From Hirundichthys speculiger (Eukaryota > Chordata > Actinopteri > Beloniformes > Exocoetidae), in NCBI GenBank assembly GCA_018398805.1, contig JAGFBZ010000558.1, positions 62,001-126,000 on the forward strand: 64,000 bases of DNA, written 5' to 3'. Below, in pieces: positions 22,340 to 34,301 of this stretch. The position numbers and the translations under genes are program-made. The notes below the pieces were generated by a model that did not search any database, had not been told where the DNA came from, and saw only the letters and a list, made by a program, of their open reading frames with translations. The stretch's first letter is position 1; each line of letters begins with the position of its first letter.

Positions 22340-23425
22340 GATGACCTCACGCTAGAGGTCTTCGGAACAACCCGAAAACCCGAGGTTCCGACCCGACCCG
22401 AATCGGGTCTCGGGTCCATTCAAAAGACGTGACTCCAGGTTCGGGTCGGAATCGGAAGTTAGTCTTGGTGGCAGCTAATGTCAGGACTCGGGGCAGTTTA
22501 ATTAATTATTCATTAACGTGGCGTGTCTGTCATGAAACAATCGTGTTGCCGTAGCGTGTTATTAGCGGTTTGCCCGACAGCTGTAAAACACAACGGATCG
22601 CCAACATGACAACGTTGGATGAGAGAACATATTCACCACATGTCCTGACCGGTCTAGGCTATTAACATTAGCAGTTGCTACCAATAGCATCTGTATCCAC
22701 AAAGAAAATAACGACGTGGATTTATTGTTGTTTACATCACACGTACTGACCGGTGTAGGCTATTAGCGTTAGCAGTTGCTACCAATAGCATCTGTATCCA
22801 CAAAGAAAATAACGACATGGATTTATTGTTGTTTACATCACACGTCCTGACCGGTGTAGGCTATTAGCATTAGCAGTTGCTACCAATAGCATCTGTATCC
22901 ACAAAGAAAATAACGACGTGGATTTATTGTTGTTTACATCACACGTCCTGACCGGTGTAGGCTATTAGCGTTAGCAGTTGCTACCAATAGCATCTCTATC
23001 CACAAAGAAAATAACGACGTGGATTTATTGTTGTTTACATCACACGTACTGACCGGTGTAGGCTATTAGCGTTAGCAGTTGCTACCAATAGCATCCGTAT
23101 CCACAAAGAAAATAACGACGTGGATTTATTGTTGTTTACATCACGTAGCCTATGTAGCAACTGAACCGGTAGAAGAAGACAACTTTAGGTAAGAACATCA
23201 AGTTTTATTCAACGCTAGACAACTTTTAAAATTAGCAACTATGGGCTGTATTGTCTCGGTTCTATTCGGGTAACTCGGTTCGGTTTGTGGTGGTAAACTA
23301 AAGACTCGGGTCGGTTCCGGGTCCATTCGGGTTCGGACTCCCCGACTTATGATAACAGCTGGGGTCAGGTCGGTTTCGGGTCAAATTTCACGGGTCCATT
23401 CGGGTTCGGGTCCATGAATGTGCCC
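22340..23425. repeat. CGGGT-rich dispersed repeat enclosing a 101-bp satellite
   Basis: Outer segments are dense in CCCGA/TCGGG words in opposite orientation (ACCCGAAAACCCGAGG on the left, CATTCGGGTTCGGGTCC on the right), so the block looks like a transposon with long subterminal inverted repeats. Ends are not crisp and no TSD was found. Confidence 0.5.
22640..23144. repeat. 101-bp tandem repeat, five units
   Basis: Successive ACGT(A/C)CTGACCGG unit starts at 22640 (first unit ATGTCC), 22741, 22842, 22943 and 23044 give an exact 101-bp period. Units differ by only a few substitutions, for example GCGTTAG versus GCATTAG. Confidence 0.95.
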
Positions 23426-23429
23426 TGAT

Positions 23430-24442
23430 TAACAACGATTTTAAATCTGTCGGGCCGTGTCACTGAGAGCTTATAAAAAAGTTCACACGTCCTTCGTTCT
23501 TTGTTGTTTTTATGTTCGGACCATCAGGTCCAGCTTTGGTTAAACTTTCTCTTTCACTTCAGATCTCATTTGTCAGAGTCTGTGCTACATTAAAATAAAC
23601 AAACCTGTAACTTTTATTATCTGTGCGACCTCAGATGTGCCACAGTTTTCATGCAGGTCATCACAAATTTCAGTTTCTTATCGGTTTTGTATGAAGATCA
23701 AGATCAGAAATTTATATTTTTTTTTCATACTTTTCTGCTGCAGTCTCAAGGATTTCAGGATTTTTTGTTTTAATTGAATTTATTTTTTCTTATTTTAACA
23801 CTGAGGAATGACATTGAGAGATTAACACTGAGAAGCTGGAAGAAAAAAAAGAAATGAATTTTGAATATTAACAATTAACCTGTTGCTCCTGCAGCCATGA
23901 CTGCTCTCAGTCAAGGACTTCCATTGACGAGGGCTTAAGCACATAAACTCCTCCTGATTCATCTCAACAGCAGACCACCTACAGCAGCTGCATTCATGCT
24001 GAGTTTATCGAGAGTTAAGGCCAGGTCACACAAAAACAAATTAATCCATGAGCCCCGGTGAAGTGTTTGAACCTGGAGGCTCGGTGATGCAGTCACCAAC
24101 CACTGACACGCTATCCAGCCAGAAACAAGCTACTGCTAGTCTGTCAGAGTAGCTTGTTTCTGTTTTTTCTTTTTTTTGAGCTCTTCTGTTACGGGCCATT
24201 ACCTCCCATGGGCATTTATTAAGCAACCAGCACAATTTCTTTACAGTTTGAAGGAACTAGAAGAAGAGAAAGATGTCTTTTAAAGTCGGACCTCACTGCT
24301 AACAGGTGCTAACATAAATTAAAGGAGTTTCTTGACTACAGTGTTTTCCCGCATACAAGTGCACAAACCGATCAGGGTTTCGGTTTGGCAGAGCTTTGGC
24401 ACAAAGCTCGAGACGGTCTTCTGGAAGGAGGCGGAATGAGTC
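23430..24442. other. Unassigned non-coding sequence
   Basis: No element boundaries or coding signals recognised. Confidence 0.4.
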
Positions 24443-24450
24443 ACCGAAAG

Positions 24451-25711
24451 TAGTGCTGGGCGGTATGACCAAAATTGTATATCACGGTATTTTTCTAAAT
24501 TATATCGGTTTCACGGTATATCACTGTATTTTTTTTTTGAAAGCACAACTGGGTGTTAACCACATTTTTTAATCATTTAGAGGAATTGCTGCAGTAAATT
24601 GTCTTAGAATGACCTATTTTACGGTCACGAGGAGTGAATATTGTAGAAAAACATTCATATCTACACTAGTATTAATACAGGTTTGCATGGCCTCACAAAA
24701 TGATGCTATTTACAAAGAGGTGGCACTCGTTATTCTGATTAAGTGAAGGAATTAGAATGAATGATAGTTGCAGTTAAAATACAGAACCCTTTTATTTTTC
24801 ACATTTTGCAAACAACTTGAAAAAACATATTTTGTAAAAAAAATCAACATTAATTACACAATGTAAACAACGTTCTCGAGATATTTCAACACATAAATAG
24901 TAAACAAAGTATGCAACTTGCAATATTCCAGTTTTGAAAAAAGAAAAAAAAGGATTATCCTGTAACAGCATATAAACAATATTCACACATTACAACTTTA
25001 TGGACAAACTAAATATATAATAAATAATAAATAAGGCCTGAAGCCGTCTTCCTCCACAGTACTTAGCGGTACCACGTCTTTCGCTAAGTGGACAGTGATC
25101 GCGTTGGTTATTTTGATCCACCGTTTACTTTTTTTATCATAGGCAGCGCTCCTAGCAAACGCGTCTTTAATTGTCCTCTGACTTGACTTTTCTACAGCAG
25201 TACGTTACTAGCATTACTAGCGTTAGCCGCAGAGGACGCAGACCTCAGCTTCATGCATTCCTTGTATTCTAACAAATGTTTGCGGCTTAGCTGGTGTAGC
25301 AGATTGCTGGTGTAGCCTCCCGCGGCTACAGCTTTAGCTCGGCAACATTTGCAGATTATTGTAGTTTGTTGGACGTCGTCTTTTTTAAATCCACGGCTCC
25401 TCGTTTAGGAAGAAGTTCCTCAGTCTCATGTTGCCGTTCTGGAGCTTCCACTTCGGGACTTTCTCTGTTAGCATCCGTCACCGTTTAACCAGAAACTAGT
25501 AGTGTGTTGTGCCTCTAGTGCAACTGTAAAACAGTTCCCTGTCAAACAATGTTCTGCGGCACTTACGCTCCGCCGCGCGGCGTTCCCAACGTTGTGTACG
25601 CTACAGTACAAACTCACCGGTATTACGGTATATGAAAAATTCATATCATAAGAAAAATAAACACAGGTATTCGGTATGAACCGGTATGAACCGGTATACC
25701 GCCCAGAACTA
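24451..25711 (-). mobile_element. hAT element, family D, copy 2 (inverted)
   Basis: Ends TAGTGCTGGGCGGTATGACC and GGTATACCGCCCAGAACTA. Flanking 8-mers ACCGAAAG (24443-24450) and AACGAAAG (25712-25719) match at 7 of 8. Highly similar to 17341-18588 along its length but inverted, with a duplicated GGTATGAACC block near its right end. Confidence 0.9.
25000..25480 (-). pseudogene. BED-finger hAT transposase N-terminus (family D, copy 2)
   Basis: The minus strand reads GFKKDDVQQTTIICKCCRAK, then GGYTSNLLHQLSRKHLLEY: here the finger is unbroken, with C-x2-C and H-x5-H. EYKECMKLRSASS and a linker ending VVPLSTVEEDGFRPYLLF follow. The initiator codon of copy 1 is ACG here, and the same upstream frameshift separates the N-terminal peptide from the finger. 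The catalytic core is absent. Confidence 0.85.
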
Positions 25712-25719
25712 AACGAAAG

Positions 25720-26767
25720 CACGATCAAGGTCATATGTGACCCGAGTTCGAATGTCCTCATTGTCCACACGCTCATCCCGCCAGTCACCTGAGTCACATG
25801 ACGCGAGACGTCCACAGGCCGTGTGTTTCTCGTGAACGCACACACATAATCGCATGCAGTTAAGTTCAGGCTCACTCACCTGGGTGGGCCTGTCTGTCTG
25901 GCAGGAGTGTGAGGATTAGACCAGAGATTAGACTGACAAAACACACACAACAACAGGAGGAAGTCAGGGTTGTACGTATGTGTGCGACTGAAAGAGAGGG
26001 AGAGTGAGGGATGAGAGAGAGAGAGAGAAAGAGAGAGAGAGGGAGATGGGGAAGCGCTCAGCCTTGGAGGGATCTCCCAGACGAGTCGCTCTCTCGCGCT
26101 CTCTTCTAAGTCACCCAACCATTCAAGGCAAATCTGGTATTAATCCTTTCAGTTAACAGTGCGTTCCATTCAAATCTGCCTTTTAAATCTTTATGCTAAC
26201 TGTGCATTCCATTCAAGTCAACTCATTCAAAAGTGACACTGCACGGAAACCAGACAGGAAGAGATAATTGTTTTTCAGAAGCTTCAGACTTACCTGAGAC
26301 TGTCCCCTGCGCTCGGACTAATTTTAGACTTTAATCCCGACTCGGCACGCCCATTCCTGACTCGCCCTCGCCGTCTGACAGTTCCCCTCGGGTTCAAAAG
26401 TGACAAGCAACGAGGCGGAGTTCCTCGAAGCTGACAAACCACTCCGGGTTATTGTTCCTCCGGAGCAAAACAGGAAGCCGAAACGGCCCGTCGGAAGATT
26501 GAAATCTGAGCGTGACTAATTGGAACGCGGAGTAAATAAGGCGTAAGGGTTGCACGGCACGGTAACGTGGAATGTGCATTGTGTCCTGCTGAACGTGACG
26601 ATTTCCGTGAGTGTGACGTTTCCACGTGGAGTCGTCTCTAATGTCACGGCTAAATACGCCACGAGAAACCTCGTATCCGCAGCAGCAGCGGCGCGCCAGC
26701 TGGATCGTGCAGCGTGTTTAAGATCGTACGCTAACGGCTATTAGCAAAGGCGAAGGCTACGTGAGGT
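25720..26767. other. Unassigned non-coding sequence with a GA-rich tract
   Basis: Imperfect (GA)n near 25989-26047; no gene recognised. Confidence 0.45.
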
Positions 26768-26775
26768 GAGCGTAC

Positions 26776-27868
26776 TAGGGATGTAACGATATGGAAAATT
26801 TGATATCTTGATTATGGTGACCAAATTATCATGGTTTACAAATTTATCGCGATATTCTTAAATCAGAATCAGAATCAGAATCATTCTATTGTGCATTTAT
26901 TCCATTTTAGTACTTGTTCTATATTTTTCTATATTTTTATATTTTTTATATCTTATATGTTTATATGTTCTGCACCAGACATCAAGTTAAATTCCTTGTA
27001 TGTGAAAACGTACTTGGCAATAAAACTGATTCTGATTTACGATATTATTGCGATATTCTTAAATGCTTTACAAATGTCTAAAAAAAACATACATTTTAAT
27101 AATTTCACTAAATCTTGTGATTTTCTTGTCATACTAAAACATCAGAAGCCAAAATTTTATCAAAATGAAACTTTCACATTAAACGGAGAAACAACTGGCA
27201 CAGAAAGAAGTTTTATTTTAAATGAACAAAATAAACAACAGGAACAAATTTAAATAAACACTTTAACAACCATAGTAGGTCAAAATATGCAAACAATTAT
27301 CAGGAACAAAAATTATAGTGAAGTTCAAATGAAATAAACTTTGGACTTTAAGATGAACCTTAAATACGTATAAATGTTCAAATAAAGAAACAGCTGTTTA
27401 GGAGCCACATATGTTGTTCTGAATTGTAGTTCACTCTGTGTGTCTGTGGGCGTCGCTGTGTTGTTACCTGAGGGTCAGGTATAAAGGTAGCTGCCTGTTA
27501 TTGGTTAGCTGTTTGACTGGAAGGGCAAAAGGTTTTTGATCGCTGTGGCGCTAACTGCCGGCGTTATGGTTGTCGGATCAGTTAATGGAATAAATTAATA
27601 TTTTAACTGCATCAGAAGAACATCGTTCCGGTCATTATTCAATGTCCTGTGTGCTATCACCACTTTCCGCCATGCTAACGTTATGATGCCGATGTTACAT
27701 ATTCACGCAAAACACAGTCGCGAGTTGCTCGCAGACTTGAATGAGGCTGATATTACATATCTCGGTAATCGACCGCCATAATGAGATGAAGTCAAACATA
27801 AACGGTAATCATTATCGCGTAAAATTTTACCGCGCTTTACCGTAATACCGCTAACCGTTCCATCCCTA
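26776..27868. mobile_element. hAT element, family E, copy 1, with LINE-tail insertion
   Basis: Ends TAGGGATGTAACGATATGG and CCGTTCCATCCCTA; TIR of about 14 bp (TAGGGATGKAACG). Flanks GAGCGTAC (26768-26775) and GCGCGAAC (27869-27876) match at 6 of 8, a decayed TSD. Copy 2 at 60302-61232 is inverted and has a perfect TSD. No transposase frame survives. Confidence 0.8.
26863..27036 (+). mobile_element. LINE 3'-tail fragment (TCTGAT-type) nested in hAT
   Basis: Begins with (TCAGAA)n and ends in AATAAAACTGATTCTGAT after AAATTCCTTGTATGTG, a tail form I know from fish non-LTR elements. The host sequence CGATATTCTTAAA is repeated on both sides (26850-26861 and about 27051-27062), a TSD of roughly 28 bp allowing for divergence; copy 2 at 60302-61232 lacks the insert. 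Confidence 0.65.
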
Positions 27869-27876
27869 GCGCGAAC

Positions 27877-28802
27877 TGTGCAGGCGGTTGCCGTATTGTA
27901 ATACTGAGCCAGCGTGCAGCGGTAGTACGGTAACTGAAAGACAAAACACAGTATTGGCATCATAGATATGTAAATATGCAGTTTAATATTAATCATATCT
28001 AACAGCTGTTGCATTTTCCTTTCCTTCGAGGGACCAGTTTATTTCCAAAGCTCAGGTTGCCACCACAGTTTCACACCACAGTCTGGAGGTCGGTGGATGG
28101 TCATGCTGTTCCTTTTACACCGAAGCCTTTAAACTCTACCCGTCCCACCTCTAAAAGGGGCTCACGCCTTGATGGATGGTTTTTCCCGGGGGAGCCTTTC
28201 AGACCAGCGATGAGCTTGCCTGACTTTACGAAGCGCTACCGCTGCACGTACCGAGAACCGTTTCTCCGCGCTGGTCAACCTGGACGCTTTAAATGCACGT
28301 GAGCGCCGCGTTTCGATACGCCGGGTCAGGGATGAGGTCAGAGCTGTCAGTCAAGATGGATGTGAGTGCGAAGCCTTAGCTGTCACCAGCGCCACTGTCA
28401 ACACACCACACTGGACCGGGTTCATTCCACGCAGTCTGGCTCGTTAGCGTGAGGGAATGGCCCGGCTGATGAGGGTGTAGACGGATCTTTCGTGTTTACC
28501 TTAGGTCTTAGTTTGTGTTGTAAAAGCAGGTAAACACATTCCGGGTCTTATTTGTCCTCCTTTGTTGTCTGTACACGCGTTTGCGTTTTATTACTTTCCA
28601 TTTTTGGAAAAAAAAATAGATGTAAATACTTATGTGTACTTTACTGTTGTTAAACTTGTTCGGGCTCAGTAGAAATGTACTGAGGACTTAAAGCTAATTA
28701 GATGCAACGCCAGGCCCTTCAATCTGGTCACTTTATGAAAAAAAAAAAAAAAAATTAATCCATGTGGTTCTTTATTTTCTTTTCTTGCTTCAACCATCTC
28801 GT
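27877..28802. other. Unassigned non-coding sequence
   Basis: A-run at 28738-28755; otherwise nothing recognised. Confidence 0.4.
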
Positions 28803-29765
28803 TTTAGTTTTTATTTTTTTAATTTTTAATTTAAATTTTTTTTTCAAATTCAGTTAGTTTTAATTCGTTTTTTACAGCAGTTTTGCTAGTTTTTTATTTG
28901 TTTTTGTTTTGAAATACTTAGTTTTAGTTTAGTTTTTATTAGTTTCAGTGTTAGTTTTAGTTTTATTTTGTAAATTAGGGTTGTAATTTTGGTTGGAGTG
29001 AAGCACTGAACTTTTTGAAGGCTATCGAATCACATAGTCGTGTTTACATTCTGGTCTCAGTAAACATATTTATCAATGCGTCTTCCCTCTTGTGGTGTTC
29101 CTGCGTATTTACTGACCAGCAGCTATCTGGTCTCCATGGAAACAGTCCACTATAGTTGCTGTTTTCTCCCGTTCCTTCCCAACGCTGACTGGCCTGCAGC
29201 TGTAGCTTCTTTCCAGGGGGCTAGCTTAGGCTAGCTTATCCAGCTAGTCTTGGTTAGCCTTCTTTCCAGGGGGCTAGCTTAGGCTAGCTTATCCAGCTAG
29301 TCTTGGTTAGCCTTCTTGTGTGAGCTTTTCAAATGGACTTTCAGATTCGTGGGTTTTTTTCTCCTTCAGAAGTATTCCACACATTGTATCACCTGCTTCT
29401 ACAACAAGACACTTATTTTTATCGTTAACACAGTCATAGTCAAAGAAATCCCAAATAGGACTGAGACGCTTTTTCCTAACTTTTGCCGCAACCATCACTG
29501 CTGGTCACTTTTTTTTTTTCTTTTTGCGGTTGATGTTGTACGGCGGAGCTAAGTTAATAGATTTCAAACGTTTATGAGGAAAAAAATCACAAATACGAAA
29601 ACGAAAGACATTCTTGACATTATTATAGTTCATTTTAGTTTGTTTTATAAACACATAATACAGTTTCAGTAAGTTGTTGTTTTATTTTTATTCCAGTTAA
29701 CGACAATGTTTTTTCAGTTCTAGTTTTCGTTATTTCGTTCGTTTTCGTTAACGATTATAACCTTA
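28803..29765 (-). mobile_element. hAT element, family A, copy 2 (left end lost)
   Basis: Same orientation and order as copy 1 but lacks the first 25-30 bp of the left terminus; the right end TTAACGATTATAACCTTAG is present with a small change. The VNTR has two units here. Without the left terminus it cannot be a complete transposition substrate. Confidence 0.8.
29307..29498 (-). pseudogene. BED zinc-finger remnant (family A, copy 2)
   Basis: Reads KRLSPIWDFFDYDCVNDKN then CLVVEAGDTMCGILLKEKK, and then the same frameshifted HESESPFEKLTQEG as copy 1. The shared lesion means copies 1 and 2 descend from one already broken element that was mobilised in trans. Confidence 0.85.
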
Positions 29766-30988
29766 GTAAAAGCAGAGTCCAGCCTGGACCTCTCAGAGCC
29801 CTTTGTGAGCGTTATTGTCTGGGCCGGCGACAGAAGTGGTTTTGAGGGAGGGGCGGGAAAGTTTCCCCGGGAGGCATTTGTCCACATTTTCCCTGAGACT
29901 AAACGGGAGGTCGTGGAAGAGCGTCCACGCCAGGGACGCTGCTGACCAGTTTATGGACACAGACGTCTCCGACTGGGACGGGACCGACTGTGTCTCACAT
30001 AACTGGTTCTGTTTGTCCTCCTAAACTCAAACTGAGCTCTAAACAGCTCCACTTTAATCCATTTTGTTACTGCAGGGGAACAGAAGGCAGTTATTTTTTT
30101 GTTTCTGCTCACTAAAACCCACCGTTTTAATAACTCAGAAGCATTTATCACATCAATCAAGCCTTCAGAGGCAGAACGCTTTTTCAGAAGGATCCCGGCT
30201 TTCTTGACATTTTGCTGCTTTTATTTTCCCCTTTCTTAAATAGTCCCTCAAGCATTTGACTGACATCATCAAAGCTTCTCGTTCTTATAACATTCAAGAA
30301 TATGCATAAAACGATTTTTTCACTATATGTAGCATAAAAAAAAGAAAAAAGTACCCTCCAATCTACATATCTTAGATATTTTCCTTTCTTCTCCGTGCTT
30401 CAGGGGTGGTCCTGACTGATCTCTTAACTCTGACATACCAGTCAAAACAGCACAATCTGTGTGTGCGAGCATGTGTGTAGCAGCGAGGGTATGATTCAGA
30501 ACTCATAACACTTAAACAAGGTTTTAACATACCCCTATTTAGGGTTTCAGCCAGCATTAAGTGAGGGGAGGGTTATGAGAAAACAACCACTTTGTTCAGG
30601 CAAATGGATTTCTGCTTTTCTATTTTGGTTAAAACCCTCAAAACGCAGGCGTGACTATCAAACGGAATATTTTTCCGAAGCTTAAGTCGCAACAGATTTC
30701 TGTGAAGTTCGAAGACGAGCGCATCATTTCTAGGAACTGGTGAGCTGTGAGATGATCAAATATGGCTCAGTGTGGTTTATTTGCATTTATTTACTTACTT
30801 TTTTGTGGCTCTTGATGAGAAATATGTTCAAAGTGAGCTGTAATAATTCACAGCTCTAACGTGAGCGTTGAAGCTCTCTTCTTCTGCCCTCCAAACTCCC
30901 ATGTTGGACCTTTTTGTCCCAGTTAGTATCCCTGATGGCATCTGTTTGCTGGCATCTCTCTCTTGAGGGGTCCTACTGGTAACATCTC
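29766..30988. other. Unassigned non-coding sequence
   Basis: No element ends, tandem repeats or convincing frames. Confidence 0.4.
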
Positions 30989-31218
30989 CAGGGTCGGGCA
31001 CCGAAAAACGATTCCAAGTAGGAATCGGTTCCTAACGTCCGGTTCTGGAATCGTTTAGAAGATTTTTGAATTTCGATTCCTTTTTTCGGTTCCTAAATGT
31101 CCGCGCTAAATTTTTTTTTGTTTTGTTTTGTTTTACTACACTAGTTTGTTGATGTCACTCCGCCCGGCGTACTCAACTCCGTGCTAGCGGCGACTGACGG
31201 GACTTCACTCGCCACAAC

Positions 31219-31560
31219 ATGGATCCCAAGAGACGCCGCTCTAGAGTTTGGCTGCATTTCAGTCCAGGAAATGACGGCTACCTGGTGCAGTGCAACACCT
31301 GCGGGAAGCGTGTTTCTGCCAAAGGAGGGAGCACGACTAATATGGCAAAACACCTTCACCTGCATGACATCACAAAAATAAACGAGTGTAGCGTATTTAA
31401 TTCACTGCGTTGCTCCCGTCGCTTCTTCGACTTCAACAGAGTCCGTCTTCATCCAGAAACTCTTGCCTTCTCATCTACAGTGGTACCGCTACTTACGAAC
31501 GTTTCTACTTACGAAGTTTTCAGGTTACAAAACGCATCAATGGGAAAATATTGCCTCTAG
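31219..31560 (+). pseudogene. Intact BED finger of hAT transposase (family F, copy 1), C-terminally replaced
   Basis: The frame from ATG at 31219 reads MDPKRRRSRVWLHFSPGNDG, then a complete BED finger: Trp11, Cys25-x2-Cys28 in QCNTCGKRV, GGSTTNMAKHLHLH with His45-x3-His49. It continues DITKINECSVFNSL and is then overwritten from about residue 87 by the Tigger-like insertion, stopping at 31560. The finger has no internal stop or frameshift, so the module is coding-competent, but no catalytic region exists. Transposon-derived; whether it is transcribed is unknown. Confidence 0.8.
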
Positions 31561-31812
31561 TTACGAAAGAAATTTCAGGATACGAAAGGCAAAAATACAG
31601 TAGCGCTGCTACTCGCAGCTCCCAGAGTTTACTGAACGTAAACATACTTGTAGCTGCTCTGCCATTGGCTATCGGCTAGCATCTTCCTGGCATCCCATTG
31701 GCTAGGAGGGCCCCTTGTCTGTATGAGCGTAACCAAGCAACCCAGGTAAACAAACAGTTTTTACCTCCACCAAGGAGGTTATGTTTTTGTCGGCGTTTAT
31801 CTGTCTGTTTCT
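31478..31812. mobile_element. Tigger/pogo-like element, copy 2 (one end only)
   Basis: Begins CAGTGGTACCGCTACTTACG after TA (31476-31477) and follows the complement of the right half of 20952-21709, including CATTGGCTAGGAGGGCCCC, then breaks off in the GGAGGTTATG repeat block. The opposite terminus is missing. Confidence 0.8.
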
Positions 31813-32111
31813 GAAAGAGCAGATATGGTCATCTTCCTAAACAAAAACTGTCAATTTTGTTTTTTTGTTGGGCAAAATGAATTTTGGGGGCCAACTGCCA
31901 ACTGTAAGTTGTTTAACATTTAGGCTGTAAGTGAATTCTGTGTGTGCATATGTGCATGCTAGCATGTGTGAGAATAAAAATGGCCTGTCGCCTGTGTAAA
32001 TGTGACTGTTAGATAAGTCGTGATCTGTTGACCTACACATCGAGAATCGTTTTGAACAGGAATCGAAACAGAGAATCGGAATCGTTAAAATCCAAACGAT
32101 GCCCGACCCTA

Positions 32112-33594
32112 GTTATCCCTTTCGGTACCTGGATGGAGGATTTGATGCGGTTTGAATCCCGTCGGATCTTTTCCGCAGCTCGTTGGTCGACCTCAAATCT
32201 GGATGAGCTTGATTCGGAAATTTATTCTTAATCACTGTTTATCATCCACGGGTGGAGCTGAGAAAGGCGTTAGAGGTGAAACCGTTGATTTGGAGTGTGC
32301 TTGTGTTTTTTTTTTTATTGTTTTTTTATTCTAAATACATATTTAGCTCTGGTGCGGCCAGAACGAACTCCGTAAAACCGAGCGTCCTGGGTTTCGTGTT
32401 TCCATCAGGGTCGATCGGAGTCAGTAAATACCTGATTACTGTGCCGCTCTCACTTCTACAATGACGCCTTTGTTTTATCTCGTCTCATAAACCACGGTGT
32501 GCACCCCCCCCACCCCCCCACAGGCTTCACATGTTTCCTTCGAGCCGTCCAAGTTTGCCACCATGTGGATCCGTCATCGCCGGGCACTGACAGCAGCCGA
32601 ATTCCCCGACCTCTCCACCACATCCACAGAGTCATTTTACAGTTATCTGTTTTTCTTCTTGTTATATAATATTCAGATTTTAATAACACATAATTAAAAC
32701 GACATATCTCTTCGGGTTGAGCGTTAAGTCTCGGTACTTCCAAAGCGATCTTGATTATCAGTTTTGACATAATTGCACAGCCTTGGGTCACGGCTGTTCA
32801 GCGTCTCAGGCAACAGCGCCGCTGATTGTTGCGCGTTCGCTTTGAAGGGTTTTTCACGAACCCTACGGCCACGAAGACGTGCGGCGCAGCCGTGACGCTG
32901 CTAACTAAACTTTCAGTTCGAGCGGAGAAACACATCAAAGCGCACTATTATAACAGCAATAACGTAGGAAATGGGATTTGAGGTTTGAATCTGCGCCTTG
33001 GCTCGTCTCCAGCACACCTGGCCCGGCTCAAACAAACACACAAACAGGATCCTCAAAGACTTATAGATACAAATTGGCAACAGAGATCACTAAACAGTTG
33101 TGTAAAGCTGGGCTCAGTCACTTCCTTTAAACACAACCTGCGGTTACCGCTTTCTCTTGTCTCGCTGAAAAGGCAAAGAAAGGAAAGGGAGGATCGCAGT
33201 CGGCATAAAGACAGAGAGAACGGAGCTGAGGGAGGAATCTGAATGCAGACAAAAAGCCGTTTGAAAAAAAAAAATCAAAGATCCAAACGAAACGCGGGGA
33301 CAATGAGCTGACATGGTGTCATCAGCAGCTACCGGGGCTAAAAGAGAGAAAAGAGGGATGTTTGCTCTGTGGGTAAACTAGCCGGAGGAACGCCCTGGCC
33401 GGCCGACGCTCTCTCACGCACACGCACACACATGTACAAGCGCACACGCGTACACGCATGTTGAGAAAAACAACGTACGAGGGGCAGGTTGGCTCTTGTA
33501 ACGGAGAAACAGTTTGCAGAGGAGTCGGAGAGAGTGAGAGGCATTAGGAGGTTGATCCAAGGCGTGGCTCACATTCACTTACTCGGTCAGGTCT
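32112..33594. other. Unassigned non-coding sequence
   Basis: Short C-rich and CA-like patches only (near 32505-32520 and 33415-33455). Confidence 0.4.
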
Positions 33595-33618
33595 GGGGGG
33601 GGGGGGGGGGGGGGGGGG
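33595..33618. repeat. G homopolymer tract (G24)
   Basis: Uninterrupted run of 24 G, the longest in the window. Confidence 0.95.
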
Positions 33619-34166
33619 CAGAGACAGAAATATTACCAAAACAGCCATTTCTGCTCAGCAGGTGCTGCTTTTGTCCCACATCTGCAAGCGGAGCGGTGAG
33701 TTTGATCCACACTCTTGATTTGGAGAGTAGCAAAGGCGCCGACTGTAAGCTACAAAAAAAAAAAAAAAAAAGTTGTCTGAACCAAGGTTATTATCGTTAA
33801 CGAAAACGATAGAATTGAAAAAACCTTTTCGCTAACTGAAATAAAATAAAAACGAGTTTAAAAAAAATGATAACTAACAAACTGTATTATGTGTTTATAA
33901 AACAAATTAAAATTAACTATAACAGTATCAAGAATTTTTTTCGTTTTCATATTTGTAATTTTTTTTTCACATAAACATTTTGGGATTTACATAAAATTTA
34001 TTAACTTCGCTCCGCCGTACAACAACAACTGCAAAAATAAAAAAAGTGATCAGCACTGATGGCTGCGGCAAAAGTTGTGAGAAAGCGTCTCAGTCCTATT
34101 TGGGATTTCTTTCATAGACGTATATAGAGATAGACGCCGCATTTGGCTGTTTGGAACGAGAAATGC

Positions 34167-34188
34167 GGCCGCCATCTTGGACCGGTCA
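34167..34188. promoter_or_regulatory. Left subterminal inverted repeat with YY1-like core
   Basis: Holds GCCGCCATCTTGGACC, whose CCGCCATCTTGG core fits the YY1 consensus. It is exactly repeated in inverse orientation at 35178-35199. In P elements subterminal inverted repeats act in transposition; here they could also serve as promoter elements upstream of the THAP start codon. Function inferred only. Confidence 0.5.
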
Positions 34189-34217
34189 TTCTCTGGGATT
34201 ATAACCATAGACAGAAC

Positions 34218-34301
34218 ATGCCTGAACATTGTGTGGGATATTTCTGCTCCAATCGGCGGACCATCAGAAGCAGGGCTCAGGGGATTACTTTTCACAAGTA
34301 A
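34218..34301 (+). pseudogene. THAP-domain first exon (27 residues), truncated
   Basis: ATG at 34218 opens MPEHCVGYFCSNRR: Met-Pro, Cys5-x4-Cys10 and Asn12-Arg13 match the beginning of the C2CH THAP zinc finger, a DNA-binding domain found at the N-terminus of P-element transposases and THAP proteins. It ends GITFHK, the hydrophobic segment that follows in THAP folds. The frame meets TAA at 34299, but CACAA|GTAAGA at 34298 is a good splice donor, placed where the FHxFP motif would normally continue. So this looks like exon 1 of a spliced THAP gene whose later exons (with the second Cys and His) have been deleted. Fewer than 30 residues, so family assignment rests on motif spacing. Confidence 0.7.

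Larger units (their letters stand above)
30989..32111 (+). mobile_element. hAT element, family F (BED-finger), copy 1
   Basis: Left end CAGGGTCGGGCACCGAAAAA, right end CGATGCCCGACCCTA; complementary over GGGTCGGGCA(C/T)CG. Subterminal GGAATCG/CGATTCC repeats on both sides. Carries an intact BED frame and a nested partial Tigger-like element (31478-31812). TSD not resolved; copy 2 at 49964-51892 has a perfect one. Confidence 0.8.

Noticed and set aside
25468..25875. 135-codon minus-strand frame
   Set aside because: It crosses the hAT right terminus and its target duplication into flanking DNA; not a gene.
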